In this document: positions 11,452 through 23,294 of the stretch, piece after piece
Numbering within the stretch: the first letter of the stretch is position 1
Layout: every line of letters starts with the position of its first letter
Assembly: GCA_021399435.1 (NCBI GenBank)
Contig: JAJTUP010000020.1
Location: 620,001-684,000 of the forward strand
Reading direction: 5' to 3'
Source of the DNA: Diaporthe sp. PMI_573
Taxonomy: Eukaryota > Ascomycota > Sordariomycetes > Diaporthales > Diaporthaceae
DNA: 64,000 bases
The notes under the pieces: model-generated
Database searches by the model: none
What the model was told of the DNA's origin: nothing
What the model saw: the letters and a program-made list of their open reading frames with translations, nothing else
Position numbers and translations under genes: made by a program

Positions 11452-12431
11452 AGCGATTATGATTGACAATATAGAACTTCCAAGGATTGGATCAATGTTT
11501 GTGACTATGAGTATTCCAGCTTGCATGCTTAGGGTGGCTGCCGGTATTTGAAGTTTACAACCATCCTCATTTTCCTACAGCGAACGCGATGGCATTCTCA
11601 CATGTCCTCAAAATCTCGGATCACAACAACATACGAGTTGGGGTCAGTGTGCTGGTCGTATTGGGTTGGATCAATGTATTTGAGTCAGTCAACCCACATC
11701 GGAATTCACCCAAAACTTAAACTAGTGCCTAGGCCAAAGACGTGACCAATCTATGTGTGTTCTAGGCACCATTCCTTGGTCTTGAGTCAGTTTAGAGTAC
11801 GCGAGAGGCATCACATTGTAGATTTAGCAAAGACTGTATGAGCTAAAGGTAACTATTTTGGCTTCAATTGTTCTGTGCGCACTGCCTGCCAATTGCCAAA
11901 CCCCAGCCTGGTGCGTCGTAAGCTTACGAGAGTCGACTGCTAACCCTTATCCCCTTCCAGGGACTCTGTGGATCTCTAAAAGCCTCTTTGCCGTGTTCCC
12001 CCCTTCATCCCGTGATGGTTGCTTCGCTTGTGCGTCGAGAACCCCCTCGGCCCGCCAAGATAAGAGTCTGGATCACATCCTCGACACGCTATTGTTGGGG
12101 CCGGAGGGACCCCATTGGTGATCACGAAGACCTCGTCTTACGCTCATGAATCAAGATCCTGGAGAATAAAACTGCCGGGGTTGATGGTTCTGAAGTTTAT
12201 ACGGGTAAGAGCTTCAGACATCCCGAGGTCCTCTCCCGTCCAGAAGATAGCAATTACGTCTTCTGTCGGAATTTATAATTGATCCAAATCATCACCAAAA
12301 ATGCAGCTTCAAAGGCTTCAACCTTACTCGAATTGAGCCTTCCATTAATCGCTGTTTTGATACGGCCATATGATTTGGCTGAGGTTCTGTTTCACAAATA
12401 AGTCTCCGTCGTCACAGCAACTACCTGCACA
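11452..12431. other. Divergent promoter region
   Basis: About 980 bp between the methyltransferase and aldehyde dehydrogenase starts. No convincing gene; it likely holds both promoters. Confidence 0.5.
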
Positions 12432-14234
12432 ATGCTACTAAAACAAGCAAACAACAAAGTCGAGCTGTCATTCACGTCATTTTACAATGTGAGCTACCTC
12501 TAACTCATCATCTGAATGAATATTCACCCTTCTAGATTGTTGATGGCCAGCGGCGTGGCGCGGAACGAACGGTTCGTGGCGTTAACCCCGCCACCGAAGA
12601 AGAACTGTGGGAAGCGCCCATAGCCACAAGAGTGGATCTCGACGATGCCGTCATTGCGGGCAAAAGAGCCTTTGAATCCTGGTCTCAAACTTCGCTCGAG
12701 GAGAGAAGGAAATGTTTGAGCAACTTTCGGGATCTGATAGAGAAGTACAAAGATGATCTCTCACAGGTCATTATGGCAGAGACTGGGAAGACGGTCAGCC
12801 TCACTTGCTTTGGAATCTTGCCCCTTTCCTATAACATGTCTTGAAGAATACAAAACGGTTGGGCTGACGGACATAAGCAATAGCAAGTCATTACAGAGGC
12901 TGAATTGGTACTAACAATGGCTCAACTAAACTGCAATTGTACATTCCCTTCCAATGCCATGTGACTTGAAAGGCCTACTGATATCTCGAGGAATAGTGAC
13001 TCTCGAAATGCCGGAAGAAGTCCTCCAAGACGATGAAACCGTCCTAACGGTTCGGCGATATTTCCCCATTGGAATCGTCGGTGCCATTTGCCCTTGGAAT
13101 CTGCCATGTGGGGTAATGGGCATAAAGATTTTCCAAGCCGTCATTGCAGGCAATGTCATCATTTGCAAGAATAGCCCCTATGCGCCATATGCGGCTTTGA
13201 AGTTCTGCGAAATCGCCCAGATGGCCTTTCCGCCAGGCGTTGTACAAATACTGGGCGGCAGTGATGATATGGGTGGCTGGCTGGTTGAGCATCCGGGAGT
13301 TCCCATGATAGCCTTTTCGGGACATACTCGGACGGGTAAGAAGATACAGGAAATGGCGGCAAAGAATTTGAAGAGATTGACGCTTCTACTGTGAGTCACG
13401 GCGACTCCCCTCAATATCCACAAATTCCTTTTCGCGACTTGGTTCTGATAAGTTACGACGAAAAGCGCTGGCAATGACCCGGTGATCGTCTGCCCAGACG
13501 TGGAGAATATCGAAAAGGTGGCTAAGGAGGTCGCCTTGTCAACGTGGTTCATCTCCGGCCAGGCTTGCATCGCCACCAAGCGGATCTACGTGCACGCCGA
13601 CATCCACGAACGCTTCCTGGAAAGTTTCCTCGCCGCGACCAGAAAGACGGTTGTCGGGTCGTGCGCAGACCCCGATGCCTACATCGGCCCCATTCAGAAT
13701 GTTGACTTATTCCGACGTCTCAAGCGCCTCGAACAAGAATGCGAGACCAACGGCTACAACATTGTTCTGGATGGCCGGAACCGCGATTCTGTGAGGAACT
13801 TGCAAGTTGTCAATGGGAACGGGGAAACGAATGGCTGGTCACATGAGCGCCCCGAGAAAGGATTCTTCTTTTACCCTACACTCGTGTTGGACCCCCCACC
13901 CGACTGCCGCCTTGTAACACAAGAACAGTTCGGCCCCATCGCCCCATACAGACGTTGGACGGACTTGGAAAACGTCATCAAGGAAGTCAACAGCTCGGAG
14001 TACGGGCTGGGAGCGACGGTTTACTGTAAGAGCGACGAAAAGGCTGTCGAGATTGGCAAGAGGATTCACGCTGGTATGCTGTGGGCAAACTGTCATCCCC
14101 GGGCTATGGGACCGGAACCTTACGGTGGGACCAAACAGAGTGGATTTGGTGCTGAGGGCGGCGAGGCTGGTCTGAAATGTTTCATGAACCCGCAAACGAT
14201 GTTCAGATTTCGATGGAGCATGGTGAAGGATTAA
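12432..14234 (+). CDS. Aldehyde dehydrogenase superfamily, catalytic Glu replaced
   Basis: Five exons: 12432-12488, 12536-12793, 12884-12938, 12997-13390 and 13466-14234, giving 510 residues. Recognisable segments in order: RTVRGVNPATEEELW, RRYFPIGIVGAICPWN (the NAD-binding Asn region), FSGHTRTGKK, SGQACIATKRIYVH with nucleophile Cys289, and the C-terminal EPYGGTKQSGFGAEGG. The splice at 13390/13466 gives LTLLLAGND where the family has LTLELGGND. The usual general-base Glu is therefore Leu254, encoded by CTA upstream of the junction and unaffected by acceptor choice. Either activity is altered, or this copy is decaying. Residues 105-125 rest on two small introns chosen by frame and are less certain. 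It would oxidise an aldehyde to the acid with NAD(P). Confidence 0.85.
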
Positions 14235-14856
14235 CGTTTTGTATGTTTACATTTCAGTCTAGAGCCAAGCACGAATGGGCTTGTCTATGTGATTTCATTA
14301 CCATCATAAGTCAAAGCCGCGCCAAGGTCTAATTCTTTCGCTACAGCAATATACTGGAAGGACCTCGGTCCTTATTTTGTATGCGATACTGCCAATGACC
14401 ACGAGTGCTACAATGGTACGTATGTGGGTGTGGAGATGATTAGATCAGGGGGGGGGGGTGTGTGCCTGGTGACTGGCATTGTCAAAGGTTTTTGCTGCTG
14501 TATCAGAGCTCTTCCCATTTTCTCTCTCTCATGGATCTGAAATGGATTCCAGCAGTAAGAGCCGTAAACTTCCCTCCATTGTACTGTTTTTTGCTGACAT
14601 GGGTTCATGATGGGACTTGAATCCTGCGGGTTGGTAAACTTCTCCGCGCCCAATTGTGGAAGTCCACCTCCGCCGCTAGAAAGTCCGCCAACTCCCTCCA
14701 TCCAATGCAGGTCGAACACAATGATCATATATGATACTCTGGAAGCGCTCTCACGTCTCAAACATTCAAAGCTTCAATTATATTCCAAACCTTTGCATAG
14801 ACAGTTCGTGTTGGCAGTGCAAGTCAATTCCCTTTCCAGTACTCAAGCTCATCAAA
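14235..14856. other. Intergenic with G11 homopolymer
   Basis: A run of about 11 G lies at 14448-14458. No gene seen. Confidence 0.5.
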
Positions 14857-16343
14857 ATGAATCAAAAAAAGTTCACAGTCATCGTCGTTGGTGGAGGACC
14901 AGTCGGCTTGACAGCAGCCCATATCCTTTCGCGAGCCGGTATAGAGTTTGTCGTCCTCGAACGACGCTCGTCGATCCAAATCGATGTCGGTGCAAGCCTG
15001 GCTCTATGGCCCCAAGGTCTGCGGGTGTTGTCACAGCTCGGCCTGCTGGATCGCCTGCAGGAGCTCGGAGAGGAGATGGGGCTTACCGTATCGGTTAGTC
15101 TCGAAGGATACAAGTACAAGGAGACCTGGGCTACTGAGACCATGAAGGTGAAGTGAGTGCGCCCCATAGTCTACCAATCCCCTTGCTCCAGGGCTAATTT
15201 TCTCTTGGCAGTCATGGAGCTCGGGCAACCGTCTTTCACCGGGCTGATATCGTGAGTCTACTATACGAGAGCCTCAGCGCAGAGAATAAGGCACGCATCT
15301 ATACAGATAAAAAGGTGATCGGGATCGCGAGCGAGAAAGACGGAATCGAGGTCCGCTGTGAAGATGGAAGTACATTCCGTGGAACCATGGTCATCGGAGC
15401 AGATGGCGTTCACAGCAAAGTCCGCCAGAGCATGCGTGAGCACGCCATCGAAGCTTCTGTACCAAATTTCAACGAAGAAAAGCCATATCTTTCCGAGTAC
15501 AAGGTGCTCTGGTGCACTTTCCCTCGCCAGCCCTGCAACGAGCCAGGAGTCACAATCGAGGTCCATGGTAGAGACCTCTCGTTGCAGTGCCTCAACAGCC
15601 AGAAACGATCATGGTTGTTTATCTACGAGAGGTTGGCCACGCCGACGAGGGAGCACGTCTCTTACTCACAGCAAGACGTCGAGGAGTTCGCTTTCCGGCA
15701 CGGCGAACTCGCAGTCTGCGAGCACATCACGGTTAAGGACATATTCCCTATGCGCTACACAGCAGGAATGACGAACCTGGAAGAGGGTATCGTGAAGCAC
15801 TGGAGCTGGGAACGAATGGTGCTCGTCGGAGACGCGTGCCACAAGTTCACCCCGAACCAGGGTCTGGGATACAACAACGGCATACAAGATCTCGTGGCGA
15901 TGGTAAATGAGCTCAACGATGCCTTGTCGGATGAGCATCGCTCGGGAAGCGCCGCAATCCCTCTTGAGTCCCTCGCTGGCGTTTTCTCTCGGTACCAATC
16001 TGCTCGCATGGAGTTGCTTCAGAAAGATATGGATGCCTCTGCGTCTTGGACGCGCATGTCGGCCTGGCGGAACTGTATCCTGCATCTGTTGGATCGTTAT
16101 GTGCTGCCTGCGATACCCAAGATAGACGAGTTTGCGATTAATTATACCGTCTCCGGGCCGGTGAGCAGGACGCTTGTTCTTGATTTTGTTGAGAGTGAGG
16201 AGCCATTTCAGGGCAAGGTCGCCTGGAAACATGCTATGAAGGGACCAAAGTCAAATGGTGAAAGGCTTCGGCTTCCTCGTAACACTCAGGCTAAAGACAT
16301 AGGTGGTGGTTTCGCTTTTAATCCGTGTACGTACGCTTCTTAA
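14857..16343 (+). CDS. FAD-dependent monooxygenase (PaxM / salicylate-hydroxylase type)
   Basis: Two exons, 14857-15152 and 15212-16343, give 475 residues. The intron restores VNHGARATVFHRADIV. All three flavin-binding signatures are present: GGGPVG (residues 12-17), VIGADGVHSK (DG motif near 161-163) and VLVGDACHKFTPNQGLGYNNGIQD-type GD motif around 305. The CHKFTPNQGLGYNN form is typical of fungal epoxidases and hydroxylases in meroterpenoid and indole-terpenoid clusters, but also of related aromatic hydroxylases. It uses NAD(P)H and O2. The last 12 codons and stop lie inside the 85-bp dispersed repeat (16306-16390), so the native C-terminus was probably lost and replaced. The core domains are intact, so activity is possible. 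Confidence 0.88.
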
Positions 16344-16390
16344 GCAGTATGTGGGCGATCCCTTCATACAGTGGTAAACGCTTAAACACC
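16306..16390 (+). repeat. 85-bp dispersed repeat, copy B
   Basis: Same orientation and length as 2948-3032, 80 of 85 positions identical by my count, all five differences being transitions. It overlaps the final codons of the monooxygenase. It lacks the poly-A run that follows copy A. Confidence 0.85.
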
Positions 16391-17789
16391 TGAAGACATA
16401 GATGAGTAGAGAAAGACGCATTTTCGAATATACATCATCGAAAAGTGTCCTGAGACTGCTAATTTGATTGACGTACTACACCCGCTTGTGATCACGATAG
16501 CCTCGACCTTGTGACAGCCAAACATGCTTAGCTGTTCTAGACATCATAAATCTACTAATTATATCTCAAAATCAGTTGGTATGACAGTAGCTGCCAAACA
16601 AACACATTCATGCAACACCATCTCCAGGCTGCTAGATAACATAGGAGGCCTATCCCTAACCACGCTCTCACCAAATAAGTTCCCCCAATACAACGACGAG
16701 CTCGTCTTTTCATCTTCTCAAAGTCACAAAAAAATGCCCTCCGACTTAGGTGCATCTAGTCGGTGCTTGCATTGGTCTTAGGAAGGATAGTCACGTTTGA
16801 CAGGATCCTCATCCACCTTCTATTCGCGGCCAACTGCCACGGCGGCCCAGACGGGGAGAATGTTGATCTAGTCTGGCATTGCCTTCATTGTCCAGATGCC
16901 CTTTTCACGGGCATCCCAAGCTCTTGTATGGCTCTTCTTACTGTCATGACGGGACAGCACAACGAGGAAAACCCCATCCCCGTGGGCAACGACTCCGCGC
17001 TCTTCTCCGACCTGTCCAACGAAGATATTCAAGAGATCCAGGACTCCCTGACTGCCCCTTCCTAGTATTTTCAGCGCTGTCGATATTGGATCGCGGAAAT
17101 CCGGAAGCAAGCGTTCTCGCTAAGAAACACAAATAGCTTCGGAGGACCAAGTAGCAGGCGAGAGCTTGGGGGGCCTGATTACGTACCGGACGATCTTTGC
17201 GACTCAATTCGGCCGATATGGAGGCCAGACGCACCACACACACGTGATTCGAATCTGTTCTCTATAGCTGCTCGTTAGTGCATGAATAAGGATTGTCTGT
17301 GATCAGAAAATGTTCTTAGCTCCAAGAGGAGCCTCCGTCGTCTCCATGATAATGTTGCCACACAACATGCCGGCGACCGTGACACATTTTGAAGCTCCGC
17401 GCAGCGTCTGTCGCTCTGAGAATGCCTGAGTCTTCATAGCGGTGCTGGAACGATGGTTGATCTTAGTCAACTGGTAATAGATGACGCCTATCTGCATCTT
17501 CCGTGGTAAGTAAGGTTTTATCTCCGGGATCTCCAGAGCGACACCCGGAAGCTACTGACCTTCCCGGAGGGGTCAAGCTCCGTTCTGTCACATTCCGTCA
17601 CCCGCGGAGGGGCTGCTCTGGCACAGCACATATACGGCACCCATCCATTAAGCAAACCTACTTACCCATGCCATATATGACCCTATCGCCGTTTCAAACT
17701 CGACGCCTGCAAAACACTCGCAACACCACCTTTGAGTTCACAACGACGCAAGAAAGCATCAAATAGTTCCACACACATCCAAAACAAAA
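16391..17789. other. Intergenic, no gene recognised
   Basis: About 1.4 kb. The longest plus-strand frame (16763-17065) ends with an acidic stretch reminiscent of an N-terminal peptide of an enzyme, but no continuation was found. It contains the promoter of the following reductase. Confidence 0.45.
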
Positions 17790-18718
17790 ATGGGCGCCAT
17801 CACCTCCAGAATCCGGGCCACAGGCTCAGCAGACCTCAAGCTCGACAGCGTGATCAAGCTCTCCAATGGTGTAAGCATGCCACGCCTCGGCTTCGGCGTA
17901 TGGCAAGTCGACCCGGCCGTGTGCACCTCTGTGGTCGAGATGGCCCTAGAAGCAGGTTATCGCCACGTCGACTCGGCACAGGCGTACCGGAACGAAGCCG
18001 AGGCCGGTACAGCTCTGCGTTCGTCGAGCGTCGTGAAGCGCAAGGACGTCTTCTTCACGACCAAGATCCCGCGGGACCTGGGCAGCGTGGATGCCAACTA
18101 CGCGAGCCTTGTGGAGAGCGTCAACAAGATCAATGGCGACGGCCCGGACGCTGATGCTTATGTTGATCTGTTCCTTATTCATACTCCGCGGATGGGTGCC
18201 GAGGGGATCAAGAATGTGTGGTTGGCGCTGGAGAGGTTGCTCAAGGAGGGCAAGACGCGGAGTATCGGGGTTAGCAACTTTAATGGTGAGCATATACAGG
18301 GCATGAAGGAGTATGCTACTGTCTGGCCACCACATGTCAATCAGATCCAGGTAAGCACTCCACACATTGAGTGAGGCGACCTCTGCGTTTGAGATCCTGA
18401 CTAACACGGTGAATAAAGCTCAACCCATGGGTCCAAGAGAGGGACATTGTCAAGTATTGCGAGAACAACGGAGTTGTGCTCCAGGCATACAGCCCTCTGG
18501 CAACTGGGAAGAAACTTGATGATCCCACAGTTGGTGAAATTGCGAAGAAGTACAAGAAGTCGCCGGCGCAGGTCTTGATCCGGTACGCTCTCCAGAAGGG
18601 ATGGGTGCCTTTACCTAAGAGCGTCCACAAGGAAAGGATTATCGAGAACACGCAGCTGTATGATTTCGATATATCTTCGGAAGATCTGGCTACTCTGGAT
18701 GGTTTGGACGGGAAGTAG
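17790..18718 (+). CDS. Aldo-keto reductase (AKR3/AKR5-like)
   Basis: Exons 17790-18350 and 18419-18718 give 286 residues; the join restores the conserved VNQIQLNPWVQ. The catalytic tetrad is complete: Asp61, Tyr66, Lys92 and His131. The cofactor end reads PLPKSVHKERIIENTQLYDF, a typical NADPH 2'-phosphate binding site. It is shorter and of a different subfamily from the reductase at 4-5.5 kb. It probably reduces small carbonyls in the cytosol. It follows the monooxygenase after 1.4 kb and precedes the glutathione transferase, all on the plus strand. Confidence 0.92.
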
Positions 18719-19298
18719 ATTGGGCCACCTGCACCACCTGGGCAGGCCCCGGGAGTGGACCGGTGACGTCTGTCACATATTGATGCCCCGGCCACTGCCT
18801 GGCTCGCATGATCAAGCAACAGTTCGATTCAAGAAAACATTTCCTCGATAGATTGATCTGCGTGCAAAGGAGACACCATTTTGAATGCATCTAACATACT
18901 GAAGCGTGACAAGTTCAATCCAGATCCAGCGTCACACATTGATGTACTCCGCTAAATGCGCTCAGACGTGTTGCATGGAGTGTGGTTGCTCACTATCTGA
19001 CTTCCGAGATTCCACGACAAGGGGAAGCTCTCGGTGGCTGAATCAAATTTCCCATCGCACCTGGAATCTGACGATCTGGAAGGATTGGGGGGAGGGCGTT
19101 GATGTCGACATCTGCACTACGACTGCCGGGAGTGGGGAAGCACAGCTCGATGTCTCCATTGCGTCACACCATAATTATTAATCGATCCCATCTTCTCAGT
19201 TCAACTCTTTTCCCATTCTTATGAACAGTGGATATAGGAATTCTCCGTCTCAATCCATCCGAAAATCACACAAGGGATATCACAGGCTAATATCAACA
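18719..19298. other. Intergenic between co-oriented genes
   Basis: No coding signal; the end nearest 19.2 kb is a pyrimidine-rich promoter-like stretch. Confidence 0.5.
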
Positions 19299-20135
19299 AT
19301 GCCCCTCCCAGACGAACAACTCCACCCGGTGGCCACCGGCCCCGCAGCCGATGTCGTCGAGGCGCACTCGCACGACAGCAAGCCAGGCGAGCACGTCCTA
19401 TACTCAGGCTGGTTCTGCCCCTTCGTGCAGCGTGTCTGGATCACACTGGAGGAGAAAGGTATCCCCTACCGCTACCAGGAGATCAACCCCTACAAGAAGG
19501 AGGCGTCATTCCTGGCCCTCAACCCGCGCGGCCTCGTGCCCACCCTTGGCGTCCCCACAAGCGACAAGGGCGAGCAGCCGCTGATCGAGTCGGGCGTCAT
19601 CTGTGACTACCTGGACGAGACATTCCCGGACGTCCCGCTGTACCCGCGGGGCGACCCGTTCAAGAAGGCCAAGCTGAGGGTGTCGATCGACTATGTCACC
19701 AGCCGCATCATCCCGGCCTTCCACCGCTTCCTGCAGCACACGCCGGACAAGCCGTACAGCATCGATGAGGCGCGCAAGGAGTTTCTGAATACCCTCGTGA
19801 CTTGGATCAAGGACGCTGACCCCGAGGGACCCTTCTTCGCGGGCAAGGAGCTCAGCATGCCGGACGTGATCATGGGTCCGTGGGCGGTGCGGCTATGGAT
19901 TTTTGACCACTTCAAGGAGGGTGGTCTGGGGATCCCAGAGGCGGGGGAGGGTGGCTCGGATGAGAAGGCTTGGGAAAGGTGGAGGAGGTGGGCGGCTGCT
20001 ATTGAGGGAAGGGACAGTGTTAAGAACACATTGAGTGAGAAGGAGTACTACCTGCCCATATATGAGCGGTACCATACCGACAAGGCGCAGAGTGAGCTTG
20101 CGAAGGCGACGAGGGCCGGACGGGGTGTACCTTGA
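19299..20135 (+). CDS. Glutathione S-transferase, omega-like
   Basis: A single exon of 278 residues. The thioredoxin-fold N-terminus carries YSGWFCPFVQRVW with Cys40 as the omega-type catalytic cysteine. It continues with NPRGLVPTL (cis-Pro loop) and QPLIESGVICDYLDE, the Ser-containing glutathione site. The C-terminal helical domain is longer than usual and includes GPFFAGKELSMPDVIMGPWAV. The ATG at 19299 was preferred over the in-frame start at 19221 because it fits the family length. It would act in thiol transfer, dehydroascorbate reduction or detoxification in the cytosol; its place after the oxidoreductase block fits a protective role. Confidence 0.92.
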   Translation: MPLPDEQLHPVATGPAADVVEAHSHDSKPGEHVLYSGWFCPFVQRVWITLEEKGIPYRYQEINPYKKEASFLALNPRGLVPTLGVPTSDKGEQPLIESGVICDYLDETFPDVPLYPRGDPFKKAKLRVSIDYVTSRIIPAFHRFLQHTPDKPYSIDEARKEFLNTLVTWIKDADPEGPFFAGKELSMPDVIMGPWAVRLWIFDHFKEGGLGIPEAGEGGSDEKAWERWRRWAAAIEGRDSVKNTLSEKEYYLPIYERYHTDKAQSELAKATRAGRGVP

Positions 20136-20555
20136 TCGGGTGACCTCGCCAGAATTATTTGTCCTTCAACAAGCAGATGACTTATAGTCACAGGTACTTG
20201 GTGTCAGGTCTGGAGCATGGTGCAGTCAACAACTCAAGTAGCCAAGCTGCATGAATCTTCACGGATGTTTATTGTGCTTGAAATATCAGGAAACCTATGT
20301 CTCATCCATCGTGACATGGAGAAACACCTCGACTGTTTCATCAAGAATATTACCTGGATCTGATCGTCTTTTCTCCTTGAGGACCAGATTACCTCCACGA
20401 TCCCATTGATCGCCAAGTCCACACATTAGCTCCCTCACAGAGGCGAGCTCGATCCGTTTCTGTATGCCACGCGACCTTTACCTGCCTCCATTCTAGTCCA
20501 AGACAACGAAGACGAATTGCGCATTATATTATTGCATTACATGCGCTGTCCACGT
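20136..20555. other. Intergenic, convergent genes
   Basis: No coding signal. Confidence 0.5.
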
Positions 20556-22697
20556 TCACACGTGTGGGATCATTTGCAGCCACGCTGGAGTCCAGTACAC
20601 GCCGATCGGCACGAGCCGCAAGCTTGCAAAGGACTCTGCTACTAGAAAGAGCCTCGCTAGCGAGGACCCCAGCACCAAGAGACTGATAACAATAAAATAT
20701 AAATTGTAAAGTATCCCCACCAAATATCTCATCGTACTTCCCCGAGTTTGCAACCCTAGAGTACTTCTTACCATTACAAACATGCGCCTAAGAGTGTATT
20801 CATTAGCCCTATCCCAAGCAGGTACAGCACGAAACCCGCTATACATAGACTCGACGCCCTCCAGGCCCACATCTCGCCTCGCGTTGGAAATTCGAATCCC
20901 CATGCCGCTACATGCACTCCAACATATGCGGCGGGCAGAATGAAAAACAAGAACATTGTCCCAGCACCATTGTAGAACTTGGCAAGAACACTGCGGAAAC
21001 TTTCAAAGAATTCTCGTACACCGTGCGCGCCGAGGATCAAGTGGCTGAACCTTGTGGAGGAATCTAGAGGTAAGATCGGATCAAGTGCAGTGCGAAAGCC
21101 TGGCGCCCTTCCTGGCATCATATCAGTACCCTTCGGGTAAGACATGACGCCCTGGCTCTTTAGGCTGAGCCCACCGCGGTGCTCGCAGACAAAGTCAGAA
21201 AAGGTTGTAGTCCTCGCGTCGGGTGCGAGACGCTCCAGCTCCGCTGCCACAAGCGTCCAACGCGCGCGGGCCCTTGCCGCACCTCCTTCTTCGAGATCCC
21301 TTACAAGCAGAGCCGGATCGCGGCATCGTAAGCCAGGCACAAGGGGCTTGCCCATATGCGAGGGGCGTTGCGAGGCGGCTTGTTCACTGCTTGATCCATC
21401 AACTCTTATCCCAACAGGTGGCTGTGGAGTGGGATCCCCCAAGGATCTCGCAGAGGAGCTATCCTCATTTGCACTCTTATCAGCGACCGCAGGAACTTGA
21501 AGAGTTGGATGATCTTTGAGTCGATTCGGCCATCGAAGGTCTACAAGTGACCACGCAGACGATTCTATACTTGGTGAATACTGTCCAAAGTCTGGCTTGC
21601 CGTCCCGGCGGATTTCGTAGTCAGCTCTTTTGTCGTCATGTCTGTGGTGATCAATTTTTCCCCAGTAGAAGTCCGCCTGGAGCATAACGGCAAGGGTGGG
21701 AAGCCAGCGCACGTCGAATCGGGTCTCGTGCATGATCACATCGAGGGGTTTCTATGACGAATTAGTACATATGCAGGAGTACTGGCGGAAATCTCATTTC
21801 TCCTCTATACCCAAGTAGTGCCAGTGGCCAGTTACAAGCAGACTAAGAGGGGAAAAGGAAGATCAAGTCGTCAGGAGCAGTGGCGGTCTTACAGGGCCCA
21901 AAGTAAATACCAACCTTGAACCAGAAGCCGTACATGGAGAATGCGCATATAACGTGCACCATGGTGTGCAACTCAAGCAGCGTAATGGGCAGACCGTAAG
22001 CCGCACGAGCGATGCATTGCATAAACATCCAGGACACCTGCGATAATACAAGCACTTTTTGGACTGTATTGGCCTTGCTGCGGTCTGCAATGGCCTGTTC
22101 AGAAACAAGAGTCCACAATTCGTTTTCGGCAAACTTCTTTAGCCCATTAGGCGTGAGGATTAGGTTTGAAGGCGCTGGCGATTGGGCATGCACCAGGACC
22201 TGGAGCTTACGCCCGTACATACCCACCGCGTCGTTCACTGATATGATGGACCTCAAGTCACGCGCCGGGATGCGCAGCCTGCCCATCACAACAAAAAAGG
22301 CTTAAGTGATGCTAAAGCTGTACTCTCTGACTTCCAGCTCTGTCGCCTTCTGCTGCAGCCGCTGCAGATTCCTTCGCAAGTCAAGTGCCTGAAGAAACTG
22401 TGCAGCAACGGCCGCAACGACAATCTCCGGGGCCAAGGGCGTAAGGACGACAAATTTGGACCTTTGCAGCAGCTGGCTTGACCAATGAGTCTCATCGGGT
22501 ATGTTGAGATGCAGCGCCGTGTATACACAAGCTACAATGGTTAAAACACAGCTCTGTAGAATATCCATGGTGCCCCGGAAGTTGGATGCTGACACCCAGT
22601 GGGTCGCTGTGATTTCGTGTAGTGCTGTGATGTTATCCTTGTTGGCATGTATTACGGCCCAAACATAATTCTCGCAGGTCAAGTTGTCAGTTCCCAT
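20556..22697 (-). pseudogene. Fungal multi-pass membrane protein, frame holds one TAA or a 45-nt intron
   Basis: Read down the minus strand, 21915-22697 is one frame broken only by TAA at 22302-22304. The next exons are 20778-21751 and 20556-20727. Joins restore WFKKPLDVIMHETRFD and GACLYLVGILYNLYF. The architecture is that of a widespread uncharacterised fungal membrane family: N-terminal membrane segments, a middle block ending in CIARAAYGLPITLLELHT, a long loop, then three membrane segments ending ARLFLVAESFASLRLVP. The TAA falls inside SIT-stop-AFFVVMG, a place where related proteins have a hydrophobic strand ending in an MGG motif. Either it is a nonsense mutation or a 45-nt intron (22279-22323, gtacag..gggcag) removes that segment. 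I lean to recent loss of function. Confidence 0.65.
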
Positions 22698-23294
22698 GGC
22701 GAATGAGTCCTTAGTGAGTCTTCCTCGCGTTGCTGGATGGAGGCTCGTTGTACGCCGTGGTGTATTGGGCGCGAGAGAAAGAAACCAGGCCAAAGAGACA
22801 AAGCGGGGTTCCGCGGAGAAATATTCCCCTGGTTATCCTCGCAGGTTGTACGACGTTACACAAAGTCGGGACAGCCTTTGGGGAACGGTGAGTTGTCAGG
22901 TAGACCAACTTTGTCAACTCATTGGGAAGAGGCAATCAGGTTCTAGAGACGGTCCAACCTAGATTGCTTTTGGGTTCTTAGGGGTAGAAGGTGTTAGAGC
23001 CTAGCAAGCCTGCGCACTAGCAGCTTGGCGTGTGAATCGCCTTTTCCCGCCCGGAGCGCTTAGCCTTAGCTCTGAAGGCTTCTGGCCTCAGAGGCTCAGA
23101 CTCAGACCTCCACCCAAAAAGTTCACGTTGAGCAGCTTCAGTATCTAGCTTTGCTTTGAATTTCTCTTCACCCACCGTTGCTCATATCTACACATCCGAT
23201 ACTACTACCTATCATCGTTTTTGCCACATCAACCCGACAGCATCCTATGCCAGGGACAACACAGCGAACCTGAAATAATCAGAACCAACCAAGA
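22698..23294. other. Divergent intergenic region
   Basis: About 600 bp between the membrane-protein and nuclease-like starts; it likely holds both promoters. Confidence 0.5.
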
